From Acidovorax sp. Root219 (GTDB taxonomy: Bacteria; Pseudomonadota; Gammaproteobacteria; Burkholderiales; Burkholderiaceae_C), in assembly GCF_001428665.1 (NCBI RefSeq), contig NZ_LMIJ01000030.1, forward strand, positions 1 to 64,000: a stretch of DNA of 64,000 nt. The letters run 5' to 3'. Positions within the stretch are counted from its first letter, which is position 1; each line of letters opens with the position of its first letter. Shown piece after piece: positions 32,582 to 42,199 of this stretch. The translations under genes were made by a program, and so were the position numbers. Below the pieces are notes generated by a model. That model was not told the origin of the DNA. It searched no databases and worked only from the letters and a program-made list of their open reading frames with translations.

Positions 32582-34780
32582 ATGTCCCGTTCCCCTTCGC
32601 CTGCTTGCACGCCGGCCTTCTTCGCCCCATCGCCGCTGCATGCGGCCATCCTCGCCCTGGTGCCGCTGTGCGCGGCCGCCCAGGCGCAGCCCGCCCCCAC
32701 CCTGCAGGCCGTCGAGGTGACCGACGCAGCGCCGCAGCCCAATGGCCGCCTGCAGCTCGACACGCCGGTGGGCACCGGCAGCCGCCTGGGGCTGACACCG
32801 CGCGAGACGCCGGCATCGGTCACGCTGGTGGACCGCGCCACCATCGACGCGCGCGGCGCGCAGGACACGCAGGAGATATTGCGCGCTATCCCCGGCGTCA
32901 CGGCGCACAACGCGCCGGGCTCCATGGCCGCCAGCTACCGGGGCTTCAGCGGCAACTCGGTGAGCCAGATGTACAACGGCATCACCGTGCAGTACGGCAG
33001 TGCCACGCGCGCGGTGGACAGCTGGATCTACGACCGGGTCGAGGCCGTGGGCGGTGCATCGAGCTTCCTCTACGGCTCGGGCGCGGTGGGCGGCTCGCTC
33101 AACTACATCACCAAGACGCCCGAGCGCAGCAACTTCGGCGAGGCGCAGTTGCGCCTGGGCGCGAACGACCTCAAGGAGGTGTCGGTGGGCCTGAACCGGC
33201 GCCTGTCCGGCGATGGTGGTGGCGCTGGCGCGGCGAACTTTACCCGCATCGACCTGAACCACCGCGATGCGGGCAACTGGGTCGAGGGTGTGCACTCGCG
33301 TTCCACCCAGTTGGCCGCCTCGCTGCTGACGGACCTGGGCGGCGGCTTCACCCACCTGCTGGCCTACGAGTACCAGAAGGACGACGTGGACCGCCCCTAC
33401 TGGGGCACGCCTGTGCTCAACCCCAACCTGGGCGCGCTGCGCGTGGACCCGGCCACGCGCTTCAAGAACTACAACAGTGCCGATGGCATCTACCAGCAGC
33501 GCGTGCAGTGGCTGCGCTCGGTGGCGCAGTGGCGGGTTTCGGACGCGCTGCAACTGCGCAACACCCTGTATGCCTACGATGCGCTGCGCGACTACCGCAA
33601 CGTGGAGACCTACCGCTTCAACGCCGCCAACACCCAGGTGGCGCGCACCTCGCCCTTTTTGCAGCGCCACGACCACGAGGTGCTGGGCGACCGCATCGAG
33701 GCCACCTGGCAGGGCACGCTGGCCGGCCGCAAGAGCGACTGGGCCTTTGGCCTCGATGCCAGCGTGAACCGGCAGACGCGCTTTCCCAACAGCCTGACCA
33801 GCACCGTGAGCACGGTGAACCCCTACCAGTTCACCACCGAGCGCTTCTTCGACATCCCGGGCATGGCGCCAGGCTTCAACCCCGACCGCGACAACAAGAC
33901 CACCACCACCGCGCTGTACCTGGAAAACCGCACGGCGCTTGCCCCCAGCGTGCACCTCATCACCGGCCTGCGGCACGAGCGCATCGACCTGGACCTGACC
34001 AACCGCCGCACCGTCACGGCTGCCAGCCCGGCCAGCTTCAGCCGCAGCTACCACCCCACCACCGGCCGCCTGGGCGTGGTGTGGGACTTCGCGCCCAACG
34101 CCAACCTGTATGCCCAGGCATCGACCGCTGCCGACCCGCCATCGGGCTCCTTGGCCACCGCGTCGTTTGCCGACGTCGCCAACAACAGCGCGCTGACCAC
34201 CGGCCGACAGGCCGAGGTGGGCAGCAAGTTTGACTTTTGGGACGGCAAGGGCACGGCCACGGCGGCGGCCTTCCAGATCACGCGCAAGAACATCGCCTCG
34301 CAGGACCCGAACAACCCCACGCTGACCGTGCTGGTGGGCGAGCAGTCGGCCCGGGGCATCGAGTTGGCGGTGGGTGTGCGCCCGACCAGCCAGTGGCAGG
34401 TGCAGGCCAACCTCACCCGGACCCGGGCGCGCTACGAGAACTATGCGCAAGGCGGCATCTCGCTGGCCGGCAGAACGCCCATCAACACGCCGGAAACAGT
34501 GGCCAACCTCTGGGTGTCGTACGCCCTCACCCCGGCCCTCACGACCAGCGCCGGCGTGCGCCATGTGGGCAAGGTGTACGCCGATGCCGCCAACACGCAG
34601 TACTGGCCCGCGTACACACTGCTGGACCTGGGCCTGGCGTGGAAGCTGAACCGGTCCACCACGCTCACCGGCCGCATCCGCAACGCCACCGACCGTATCC
34701 ACGCGGTGGAGTCGCGCAGCACGCAGGTCTACCTGGGCGCCGCGCGCACGGCGGACGTCACCTTGCACGTCGCGTTCTGA
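32582..34780 (+). CDS. TonB-dependent receptor (siderophore type)
   Basis: The 732-residue outer-membrane receptor has a signal peptide ending near 'AAAQAQ' (residue 38), a TonB-box-like 'LQAVEVTD', a plug domain with 'RETPASVTLVDRATID' and 'EILRAIPGVTA', and a barrel closing with 'ADVTLHVAF'. The layout fits siderophore receptors of the FhuA/FecA type. The substrate is unknown; the DUF2946 neighbour leaves a metal other than iron possible. The PepSY gene follows after 13 bp and is surely co-transcribed. Confidence 0.92.
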   Translation: MSRSPSPACTPAFFAPSPLHAAILALVPLCAAAQAQPAPTLQAVEVTDAAPQPNGRLQLDTPVGTGSRLGLTPRETPASVTLVDRATIDARGAQDTQEILRAIPGVTAHNAPGSMAASYRGFSGNSVSQMYNGITVQYGSATRAVDSWIYDRVEAVGGASSFLYGSGAVGGSLNYITKTPERSNFGEAQLRLGANDLKEVSVGLNRRLSGDGGGAGAANFTRIDLNHRDAGNWVEGVHSRSTQLAASLLTDLGGGFTHLLAYEYQKDDVDRPYWGTPVLNPNLGALRVDPATRFKNYNSADGIYQQRVQWLRSVAQWRVSDALQLRNTLYAYDALRDYRNVETYRFNAANTQVARTSPFLQRHDHEVLGDRIEATWQGTLAGRKSDWAFGLDASVNRQTRFPNSLTSTVSTVNPYQFTTERFFDIPGMAPGFNPDRDNKTTTTALYLENRTALAPSVHLITGLRHERIDLDLTNRRTVTAASPASFSRSYHPTTGRLGVVWDFAPNANLYAQASTAADPPSGSLATASFADVANNSALTTGRQAEVGSKFDFWDGKGTATAAAFQITRKNIASQDPNNPTLTVLVGEQSARGIELAVGVRPTSQWQVQANLTRTRARYENYAQGGISLAGRTPINTPETVANLWVSYALTPALTTSAGVRHVGKVYADAANTQYWPAYTLLDLGLAWKLNRSTTLTGRIRNATDRIHAVESRSTQVYLGAARTADVTLHVAF

Positions 34781-34793
34781 GCAGGGGCCAAGC

Positions 34794-36329
34794 ATGCTGC
34801 CGCACGCCAAGCGCTGGCTCTACCTCGTGCACCGCTGGGCGGGGGTGGTGCTGTGCGCCTTCTTCGCCATGTGGTTTGTCTCGGGCGTGGTGATGATGTA
34901 CGTGGGCTACCCCAAGCTCACGGCCACCGAGCGGCTGGAGCACATGGCACCGCTGCGCACGGCCGCCATCGCGATGGAGCCCGCGCAGGCCCTGCGCGCG
35001 GCGGGTATCGACAGCAAGCCCCTGTCGGACCTGCGGCTGGCCGTGGCCAGCGGCGGGCGGGCGGTCTACCTGGTGCTGCCGGAGGGCGCACCCAGGCGCG
35101 GTCCCGCCACCGTGGTCGATGCCAGCACCGGCCAGGTGCTGAGCGGGGTGGACGCGGCCTGGGCCACGGCATCGGCCCAGGCCTTTGCCGGTGCGCCCGG
35201 CAGCGCCCCGCGCTACCTGGGCAGCCTGGACGAGGACGCCTTCACCCACTCGCGCGCCCTCGATGCGCACCGCCCCCTGCACCGCCTGGCACTGGGCGAC
35301 GCGGCGGACACCGAGGTCTACGTCTCGGGCACCACCGGCGAGGTGGTGCGAGACGCCACGCGCACGGAACGCGGCTGGAACTACGTGGGCGCCTGGATCC
35401 ACTGGCTCTACCCGTTTCGCGGCAATGCCTTCGATGCCTGGTGGGCCGACATCGTGAACTGGCTGTCCATCGCCGGCATCGTGCTGACCATCACCGGCAC
35501 CGTGGTGGGCATCATGCGCTGGCGCTTCACACGGCGCTACAAGAGCGGCTCGCGCTCGCCCTACCGGGGCTTCATGATGCGCTGGCACCATGTCTTTGGC
35601 CTGCTGTTCGCAGCGGTCACGCTGACCTGGATCTTCAGCGGCCTGATGTCCATGAACCCGTGGAAGGTCTTCTACAGCGGCGCCCCGGCCTTGCGCACAG
35701 AGGCCATGCACGGCGGCCCACTGCTGCTGCCCGCGCAGCCCGCCAGTGTGCAGGCTCTGCTGGCTGCCGCCTCGCCCAACACCCGGGAGCTGCGCTGGGT
35801 GCGCACGGCCGGCCACACGCTGGTGCAGGCAGGCAGCCCCACGGGCGCGCCGGTCCTGCTCGATGCCGCCACCGCCCGGCCCCACGCCATGGACCCAGAA
35901 GCGCTGCAAGCCGCCGCGGCACGGCTGCTGCCCGACCCGGTGGCGCGCACCGAGCTGCTGCACGACTACGACCTGCACTACTACAGCCGCGCCGCGCACA
36001 CCATGACCGGCGGCGGCGACAAGCCCCTGCCGGTGCTGCGCGTGGTGTTTGCCGACACCCACGCCACCTGGGTGCACATCGACCCGCACACCGGCGCCGT
36101 GCTGGACAAGAGCGACACCCACCGCCGCGCCAGCCGCTGGCTGTTCGCCCTGCTGCACAGCTGGGACTGGGGACCGCTGCTGGCGCGCCGGCCGCTGTGG
36201 GATGGGGTGCTCATCGTGCTGAGCCTGGGCGGGGCGGTGCTGAGCCTCACGGGCGTGGTGGTGGGGTGGCGACGGCTGGTGCGGCCGTGGCGGGGCACAG
36301 GGCAGGCCGCCAGGCAGGGTGCAAAATAG
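34794..36329 (+). CDS. PepSY-associated membrane protein (putative siderophore-metal reductase)
   Basis: The 511-residue inner-membrane protein has helices near 15-40, 218-240, 265-290 and 480-500, with periplasmic PepSY-type domains between. 'YLVHRWAGVVLCAFFAMWFVSG' (with HRW) and 'RWHHVFGLLFAAVTLTWIFSG' are typical of PepSY_TM proteins. Such proteins next to TonB receptors often help reduce ferric siderophores. Conserved His residues in the helices could bind haem. It starts 13 bp after the receptor gene. Confidence 0.85.
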   Translation: MLPHAKRWLYLVHRWAGVVLCAFFAMWFVSGVVMMYVGYPKLTATERLEHMAPLRTAAIAMEPAQALRAAGIDSKPLSDLRLAVASGGRAVYLVLPEGAPRRGPATVVDASTGQVLSGVDAAWATASAQAFAGAPGSAPRYLGSLDEDAFTHSRALDAHRPLHRLALGDAADTEVYVSGTTGEVVRDATRTERGWNYVGAWIHWLYPFRGNAFDAWWADIVNWLSIAGIVLTITGTVVGIMRWRFTRRYKSGSRSPYRGFMMRWHHVFGLLFAAVTLTWIFSGLMSMNPWKVFYSGAPALRTEAMHGGPLLLPAQPASVQALLAAASPNTRELRWVRTAGHTLVQAGSPTGAPVLLDAATARPHAMDPEALQAAAARLLPDPVARTELLHDYDLHYYSRAAHTMTGGGDKPLPVLRVVFADTHATWVHIDPHTGAVLDKSDTHRRASRWLFALLHSWDWGPLLARRPLWDGVLIVLSLGGAVLSLTGVVVGWRRLVRPWRGTGQAARQGAK

Positions 36330-36332
36330 TAC

Positions 36333-36349
36333 TGAAACTTTTAGTTTCA
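36333..36349. promoter_or_regulatory. Palindromic operator candidate
   Basis: TGAAACT-TTT-AGTTTCA is a perfect 7-bp inverted repeat with a 3-bp spacer, four bases after the PepSY stop. It overlaps the -35/spacer of a possible promoter (CTGAAA at 36332, TACACT at 36356) and is typical in size for a TetR-type repressor site. Confidence 0.6.
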
Positions 36350-36360
36350 CAAAGCTACAC

Positions 36361-36384
36361 TGCGTAACACCCGGGTGCTACGCA
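36361..36384. promoter_or_regulatory. 24-bp near-perfect palindrome
   Basis: TGCGTAACACCC pairs with GGGTGCTACGCA at 11 of 12 positions, with no spacer. It lies just after the possible -10 box TACACT, so it would cover the transcription start. It could be an operator or a 5' hairpin of the downstream message. Confidence 0.55.
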
Positions 36385-36452
36385 GCGGCCTTGCCGTTCG
36401 TACCCGGGCCCCGCCGTCTTCAACACCAAAAACCACCTGGCAGAGGTCCCCC

Positions 36453-36773
36453 ATGCAATCGATCCGTACCGCGCTCACCGGCGCCCTTCTCGTCCTGGCT
36501 GCAGGCACGTCCGCCCTGGCCGCCACCGACTACAACAAGCCCCCCGCAGGCGACGCCCAGTACCGGCAATGCCTGGGCTACGCCGCCAAGCTGTACGAGG
36601 GCGGCGACGAAAAGAGCCCCATCAAGGGCCAGACCAAGGCCCAGGCCTGGTGCACCTGCATGTGGAACGAGACGCCTGACGACTTCAAAGGCAACCTCGT
36701 GACCTTTGGCGAGACCCGCAAGGGCAAGGAGACGAACAAGCTCTGCGAGAAGCACTCCGACTGGAGCGAGTGA
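36453..36773 (+). CDS. Small exported protein of unknown function
   Basis: The 106-residue protein has a signal peptide (residues 1-24, ending 'TSALAA'). The mature part has four Cys (in 'RQCLGY', 'WCTCMWNE' and 'KLCEKH'), probably two disulphides in the periplasm. The pattern resembles small exported proteins of Burkholderiales without known function. It follows two palindromes that look like operators, and a good terminator follows it, so it is a regulated single-gene unit. Confidence 0.7.
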   Translation: MQSIRTALTGALLVLAAGTSALAATDYNKPPAGDAQYRQCLGYAAKLYEGGDEKSPIKGQTKAQAWCTCMWNETPDDFKGNLVTFGETRKGKETNKLCEKHSDWSE

Positions 36774-36855
36774 GCCGATTCGCCTTCAACCGGCTGAAGT
36801 AGGCTGAAGGCCAATGGCACGGGGGCACGCTGCGCGCAGCATCCCCCACCCAGCC

Positions 36856-36877
36856 AGCCGCCTTCGGGCGGCTTTTT
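36856..36877 (+). terminator. Rho-independent terminator
   Basis: AGCCGCC (36856-36862) and GGCGGCT (36867-36873) pair around a TTCG loop, followed by a T-tract to 36877. It ends the small exported protein gene and faces the convergent MFS gene. Confidence 0.88.
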
Positions 36878-36901
36878 CGTGGGCGCGGCCGGCGCGTGCC
36901 A

Positions 36902-38332
36902 TCAGTCCGTGCGGCGCAGCGCCAGCGAGACCAGGCCGCACACCGCACTGAGCCCCGCTGCGGCCAGCAGGGCGGCTTGGTAGCCGGCCAGCTGCGCGGC
37001 CTGTGGTGCTGCTCCCTCGGCGCCCTGCGCCACGGCGCCCGCCAGCGTGGCCAGCGCGGCCACGCCGATGGCGCCGCCCAACTGGCGCGCCGTGTTGGCC
37101 AGGCCCGAGGCGAGCCCCGCATCCTGCACCGGCACGCCCGCCGTCACGGCATGCGTGGCCGCCAGGATCACCAGGCCCAGCCCGCCGCCCACCAGCAGTG
37201 TGGGGCCCAGCACCTGGGTGAGGAAGTGCGCCTCGGCGGGCATGGCCGCCAGCCACGCCAGGCCGGCGGCCGCCACCAGGGCGCCCCACAGCGGCAGGCG
37301 CGCCGCGCCTTGGCGGGCCAGGTGGGCGGCGAACAGCAGCCGTGCGGCCGCCAGTGCCACGCCCATGGGCAGCATGGCCAGGCCGGTCTCGCGCGCGCTG
37401 TAGCCGCCGCCATGCTGCAAGATGGCCGAGACCAGGAACACCGAGGCCGTGAGCGTGGCCCCCAGGCACAGCATGAGCACGTTGCCCACGCGCAGGTTGG
37501 GCAACGCAAAGATGGACAGGCGCACCAGCGGGCTGGCGCTGCGCGCCTCGATGGCCACGAACAGCGGCCACAGCACGGCTGCCGCCAGCAGGGCACCGAG
37601 CACGCCGGGCGAGGCCCAACCTTGCCCGGTGGACTGCGTGATGCCGTACACCAGCGCAGTGCTGGCCAGGGTGGAGACGAGCGCGCCGGGCAGGTCCAGC
37701 TGCGGGCGAGCACTGCGGGCCGGCGGGGCCAGCAGGCTGGTGGCCACACCGGCCATGAGCGCCAGGCCCACGGGCACATTGACGAACATCACCCAGCGCC
37801 AGCCGGCCGCGTCGGTAAGCACGCCGCCGACCACCACGCCGAAGGCGAAGCCCGCGGAGTTGAGCGCGGCCCACAGCGACAGGGCCCGCGTGCGCGCTGC
37901 CTTGTCGTGGTGGGTGGCGGCCATCACCAGCGTCATCGACGAGGTGGCGAGCACCGCCGCGCCCACCCCCTGCACAGCGCGCGCGGCCAGCAGCCACGGG
38001 GCGCTGGTGGCCAGGCCGGCGGCCAGGCTGGCCAGGGTGAAGAGGGCCAGCCCGGCCTGCAGCACCGGCCGGCGGCCATACAGGTCGCCGACCCGCGCGG
38101 CCAGCAGCATGCAGCCGCCAAAGGCCAGCAGGTAGGCGTCGATCACCCACTGCAGCGCTGCATGCGACAGGCCGAGGTCGCGCTCGATGGCGGGCAGCGC
38201 CACGTTGACGATAGAGCCGTCCATGACGACCATGAACGATGCGATGCAGGCCATGGCCACGACCAGCCAAGTCGGCAGGTGGGGGCGCAGCAGCGCGGGC
38301 GGGGAAGCGGCAAGGGGGACAGCGGACATCAC
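36902..38332 (-). CDS. MFS drug exporter (DHA2, 14-helix type)
   Basis: The 476-residue inner-membrane protein has about fourteen hydrophobic segments. The motifs 'VVMDGSIVNVALPAIERDLG', 'WVIDAYLLAFGGCMLLAARVGD' and 'YGRRPVL' are typical of EmrB/QacA-type proton antiporters. The substrate is probably a toxic organic compound. It is divergent from an AraC-type regulator 97 bp away, which likely controls it. A second ATG one codon in (38329) is equally possible. Confidence 0.9.
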   Translation of the reverse strand: MMSAVPLAASPPALLRPHLPTWLVVAMACIASFMVVMDGSIVNVALPAIERDLGLSHAALQWVIDAYLLAFGGCMLLAARVGDLYGRRPVLQAGLALFTLASLAAGLATSAPWLLAARAVQGVGAAVLATSSMTLVMAATHHDKAARTRALSLWAALNSAGFAFGVVVGGVLTDAAGWRWVMFVNVPVGLALMAGVATSLLAPPARSARPQLDLPGALVSTLASTALVYGITQSTGQGWASPGVLGALLAAAVLWPLFVAIEARSASPLVRLSIFALPNLRVGNVLMLCLGATLTASVFLVSAILQHGGGYSARETGLAMLPMGVALAAARLLFAAHLARQGAARLPLWGALVAAAGLAWLAAMPAEAHFLTQVLGPTLLVGGGLGLVILAATHAVTAGVPVQDAGLASGLANTARQLGGAIGVAALATLAGAVAQGAEGAAPQAAQLAGYQAALLAAAGLSAVCGLVSLALRRTD

Positions 38333-38429
38333 AGGGCTCCAGTGGAATGAACGAAAGAAGCCCCAAGTCTCGACTGGCGCCGGCCGATGGTGATAACGTC
38401 ATGGAGACTGAAAACAATGAAATCCGGCC

Positions 38430-39293
38430 ATGACCATCCCGGCACCCTTGCCCATCCCCGGCTCCCACCCCACCGTGAATGCGGCGATGCGCGAGATGAG
38501 CGAGCGCGCCGATGGGCCGGCGCTGATCGCGGTGTGGGGCACGCACCAGCCCGAAAGCGATTTCCAGCTGGGCACGCGCGAGACGGGCTGGCACAGCCAC
38601 CTGCGCGGCCAGCTCTTTTGCATCGAGAACGGGCTGATCCACGTGCGCACGGAGCAGGGCTCGTGGCTCATGCCGCCGCACCGCGCGGGGTGGATTCCCC
38701 CGGGGCAGGCGCACACGGCCAGCATCAGCGGCGTGACCAGCGCCTGGAACGTGGTCATCACGCCCGCTGCGGCGCGCGGCTTGCCAGAGGTGCCCTGCGT
38801 CTTCGGTGTGAGCGAGCTGATGCGCGCCCTGGTGCGCCGGGCCGTGGCCTGGCCCCACCAGGACGGACTGGATGCCGGCCAGCGCCGCATGGCCGCCGTG
38901 CTGCTCGACGAGATGAAGAGCGCGCCCCACGAGCCACTGCACCTGCCCATGCCGGCCGACCGGCGCCTGCTGCGCATCGCCAACGCCGTGCTGGCCAACC
39001 CTGGCGACGCGCGCACCCTGGAGCAGTGGGCCGACTGGGCCGGCCTGTCGCCGCGCACGCTCAGCCGGCTGTGCCAGGCGCAGCTCGGCTCCAGCTTTGC
39101 CCAGTGGCGTCAGCAGGCCGGGCTGGTGCATGCGCTGGAAGCCCTGGCGCGCGGGGAGTCGGTGGCCCAGGTGTCCGACGCGCTGGGCTATGCCACGCCG
39201 AGCAATTTCATCGCCATGTTCCGCCGCGCATTCGGCACGTCGCCCGCGCGCTACTTCGCGCAGCGGAGCGCGCGGGAAGCCGGGGAGGACTGA
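38430..39293 (+). CDS. AraC-family transcriptional regulator
   Basis: The 287-residue protein has an N-terminal cupin-like sensor ('TGWHSHLRGQLFCIENG', 'MPPHRAGWIPPGQAHT') and a C-terminal double helix-turn-helix (residues 175-280) with 'WADWAGLSPRTLSRLCQ' and 'VSDALGYATPSNFIAMFRR'. It is divergent from the MFS exporter gene and likely regulates it. It converges on the NCS2 carrier gene with a 10-bp gap. The effector is not known. Confidence 0.9.
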   Translation: MTIPAPLPIPGSHPTVNAAMREMSERADGPALIAVWGTHQPESDFQLGTRETGWHSHLRGQLFCIENGLIHVRTEQGSWLMPPHRAGWIPPGQAHTASISGVTSAWNVVITPAAARGLPEVPCVFGVSELMRALVRRAVAWPHQDGLDAGQRRMAAVLLDEMKSAPHEPLHLPMPADRRLLRIANAVLANPGDARTLEQWADWAGLSPRTLSRLCQAQLGSSFAQWRQQAGLVHALEALARGESVAQVSDALGYATPSNFIAMFRRAFGTSPARYFAQRSAREAGED

Positions 39294-39303
39294 GCCCGTC
39301 CCC

Positions 39304-40626
39304 TCAGGCAGGCTCGTGTTCGGGCTCGCCTTCCTGGCGCTCACGCCCCGGCAGCACCAGGTTCAGCATAACGGCCACCAGCGCCCCGACGGTGATGCCC
39401 GAGCCGAACACTTCGCGCACGAAGGCCGGCATGCGCACCAGCAGGTCGGGCCGCACCGTGACCGCCAGGCCGCAGCCCAGCGAGACGGCGATGATCACGC
39501 TGTTGCGGCGTGAGGGCGCGCTGCTGGCGAGCATGCGGATGCCGGCCGAGACGATCATCGCGAACATCATCAGCCCCGCACCGCCGAGCACCGGCTGCGG
39601 AATGGTCACCACCAGCGCGCCCAGCACCGGGAAAAGGCCGGCCAGCAGCAGCATGACGCCCGTGAGCATCACCACATGCCGGCTGGCCACCCCCGTGAGC
39701 GAAACCACGCCCACGTTCTGCGCGAAGGTGGACAGCGGCGGGCTGGACATCACCGCCGCAAAAGCCGAGCCCACGCCGTCGCACAAGATGCCGCTGGCCA
39801 GGCGTTTGTTGGGGATGGGCGTCTGCGTGGCCGCGCCCAGCGCCATGAAGGTGCCCGTGGTCTCGACGATGGTGACCAAAAAGGCGATCGACATGGCGAG
39901 GATGCCCGCGACCGGAAAGGACATGCCGAAGTGCAGCGGCTGCGGTATGGCGAACACCGGCGCCTCGCGCACCTGGGTGAAGTCGATGAGCCCCAGCGCC
40001 AGGCACAGCACGTACCCGGTGGCGATGCCCAGCACCACGGCGCTGGCCGAGACAATGCCCTTGCCCCACTGCACGAAGCCGATCACCAGCGCCAGCACCA
40101 AGCCTGCGATGGCCAGGTTGCCGGCGGCGCCATAGTCGCTGGCGCCCACCCCGCCAGCGGCCCAGTCCACGGCCACGGGGGTGAGCGACAGGCCGATCAT
40201 GGTGACCACCACGCTGGTCACGGTGTGCGGAAAGAACCGGCGGATCACCGGCATGAAGAAGCTGCCCACGATCATCACCAGCGAACCCAGCAGCGAGGAG
40301 CCCAGAATGCCGGCCACGCCATGCTCCAGGCCCACGCTGATGGCCGCACCGACGAAGGCGAAGCTGGTGCCCATCACACAGGGCAGGCGTATACCTACCG
40401 GCCCTACACCCCTGCATTGAATGATCGTGACGACGCCCGAGCCCAGCAGCGCGGCATTTACCAGCGCCACGATCTGGTCGGCCGGCAGCTTGAGCGCGCC
40501 GCCGATCACCAGCGGCACGGCGATGATGCCGCCCAGCGCCGCCAGCAGGTGCTGCAGCGACAGCAGCACCGCCGTGGCCAGCAGGGGTGGACGGTCTTCC
40601 ACCTTGTAAAGCAGTTGTTGTTCCAT
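39304..40626 (-). CDS. NCS2-family purine/xanthine permease
   Basis: The 440-residue inner-membrane protein has twelve to fourteen helices and NCS2 signatures. They include 'CVMGTSFAFVGAAI', 'TIVETTGTFMALG' and 'FAQNVGVVSLTGVASRHV', the last matching the substrate-binding QN motif followed by TGV. NCS2 carriers of this type import xanthine, uric acid or related bases by proton symport. An 8-oxoguanine deaminase gene lies upstream on the same strand, so an oxidised purine is a likely cargo. Confidence 0.9.
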   Translation of the reverse strand: MEQQLLYKVEDRPPLLATAVLLSLQHLLAALGGIIAVPLVIGGALKLPADQIVALVNAALLGSGVVTIIQCRGVGPVGIRLPCVMGTSFAFVGAAISVGLEHGVAGILGSSLLGSLVMIVGSFFMPVIRRFFPHTVTSVVVTMIGLSLTPVAVDWAAGGVGASDYGAAGNLAIAGLVLALVIGFVQWGKGIVSASAVVLGIATGYVLCLALGLIDFTQVREAPVFAIPQPLHFGMSFPVAGILAMSIAFLVTIVETTGTFMALGAATQTPIPNKRLASGILCDGVGSAFAAVMSSPPLSTFAQNVGVVSLTGVASRHVVMLTGVMLLLAGLFPVLGALVVTIPQPVLGGAGLMMFAMIVSAGIRMLASSAPSRRNSVIIAVSLGCGLAVTVRPDLLVRMPAFVREVFGSGITVGALVAVMLNLVLPGRERQEGEPEHEPA

Positions 40627-40807
40627 TCTCTTTGTCTCCTTGTTCGCTCGGCCTTTTCGAAGGCACTTGTCGTCATGTGAGGGAATGCGATGGCGGGGGT
40701 GGGGATGGCGGGTCGGGGCTCCTAGCGTGCGGTGGCGGGCGGCATGCGCCCAGGGCGAACCTGGCCCGCCCCTGAAGGGGCAGCCGGGTGGTGGATGGAT
40801 GGCGGGA

Positions 40808-42199
40808 TCAGTGGCCTGCAGCGGCCTGCTCGAACAGCGTCTTTGCCAATGCGTTGTGCCGCCCCAGCACCACGGGCAGGTCGGCCGTGAGCAGGCGGCC
40901 GTGCTCGATCACCACGCGGCCGTTGATGACGCTGGTGTCGGCGTTGGCCGGCGTGCAGAACACCAGGGCCGCCACCGGGTCGTGGCCCGCACCGGCGAAG
41001 CCGACGGCGGACATGTCGAAGGCCACGAAGTCGGCCGACATGCCGGGCGCGAGCGCGCCGATGTCGTCGCGGTTGAGCACGCGGGCGCCGCCCAGGGTGG
41101 CGATCTCCAGCGCCTCGCGCGCGCCCATGGCCGCCGGGCCGTGGCCCACGCGCTGCAGCAGCAGGGCCTGGCGCGCCTCGCCCAGCATGTGGGCGCCGTC
41201 GTTCGACGCGCTGCCGTCCACCCCCAGGCCCACGGGCACGCCGGCATCGCGCATGCTGCGCACGGGCGCAATGCCCGAGGCCAGGCGCATGTTGGAGCAG
41301 GGGCAGTGCGCCACGCCTGTGCCAGTGCGCGCGAACAGGGCAATGCCCTCGGGGTCGAGCTTGACGCAGTGCGCATGCCACACGTCAGGGCCTACCCAGC
41401 CCAGGCTCTCGGCGTACTGCGCGGGGGTGAGGCCGAACTTCTCGCGCGAGAAGGCCACGTCGTTGTCGTTCTCGGCCAGGTGGGTGTGCAGCGACACGCC
41501 GTGGGCGCGCGCCAGCAAGGCCGATTCGCGCATCAGCTTGCGCGTCACCGAAAACGGCGAGCACGGCGCCAGCACCACGCGCAGCATGGCGTGGCGCGAG
41601 GCGTCGTGGTACTGCTGTATGAGGCGCAGGCTGTCGCGCAGGATGGCCTCTTCCTCCTCCACCACCGCGTCGGGCGGCAGGCCGCCCTTGCTCTTCCCCA
41701 GGCTCATGGAGCCACGCGCGGCATGAAAGCGCATGCCCATCTGCTGCGCGGCGGCGATGGCGTCGTCCAGCCGCGCACCGTTGGGGTACAGGTACAGGTG
41801 GTCGCTGGTGGTGGTGCAGCCCGACAGCATGAGCTCGGCCATGGCCGTCTGGGTGGACACATGCACCATTTCGGGCGTGAGGTGCGACCACAGCATGTAG
41901 AGGTTGGTGAGCCACGAGAACAGCTCCGCATCCTGCGCCGCAGGCACGGCGCGCGTGAGGCTCTGGTACATGTGGTGGTGGGTGTTGACCAGGCCCGGCA
42001 ACACCACGCGCCCGCGCATGTCGAGCACACGGGCCGTGCCCTCGTCGACCATGCGGCGGTAGTGCAGCGGCAGCTCGGCCGTGGGGCCCACCCACTGCAC
42101 GGCGGGGCCATCGGCCACCAGGGCGCCACCTTGGATCTCGCGGCGTTGCGCGTCCATGGTGACGAGGACATCGGCGTTCAGGGCTATCAGGGTGGTCAT
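40808..42199 (-). CDS. 8-oxoguanine deaminase-like amidohydrolase
   Basis: The 463-residue amidohydrolase has metal ligands in 'NTHHHMYQSLTRA' (residues 67-79), His in 'SLHTHLAEN', 'WHAHCVKLDPEG', and Asp in 'GVDGSASNDGAHM'. The sequence style fits the deaminases of 8-oxoguanine and related bases, which release ammonia to give uric acid. It is upstream of an NCS2 carrier and downstream of a LysR regulator. Guanine, isoxanthopterin or another substrate cannot be ruled out. ATG 42199 starts the usual leader strand. Confidence 0.85.
   Translation of the reverse strand: MTTLIALNADVLVTMDAQRREIQGGALVADGPAVQWVGPTAELPLHYRRMVDEGTARVLDMRGRVVLPGLVNTHHHMYQSLTRAVPAAQDAELFSWLTNLYMLWSHLTPEMVHVSTQTAMAELMLSGCTTTSDHLYLYPNGARLDDAIAAAQQMGMRFHAARGSMSLGKSKGGLPPDAVVEEEEAILRDSLRLIQQYHDASRHAMLRVVLAPCSPFSVTRKLMRESALLARAHGVSLHTHLAENDNDVAFSREKFGLTPAQYAESLGWVGPDVWHAHCVKLDPEGIALFARTGTGVAHCPCSNMRLASGIAPVRSMRDAGVPVGLGVDGSASNDGAHMLGEARQALLLQRVGHGPAAMGAREALEIATLGGARVLNRDDIGALAPGMSADFVAFDMSAVGFAGAGHDPVAALVFCTPANADTSVINGRVVIEHGRLLTADLPVVLGRHNALAKTLFEQAAAGH

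Noticed and set aside
40768-40781. GCCCCT-GA-AGGGGC hairpin after the NCS2 start region
   Set aside because: The stem is short and has no T-tract; too weak to call a terminator or regulator.
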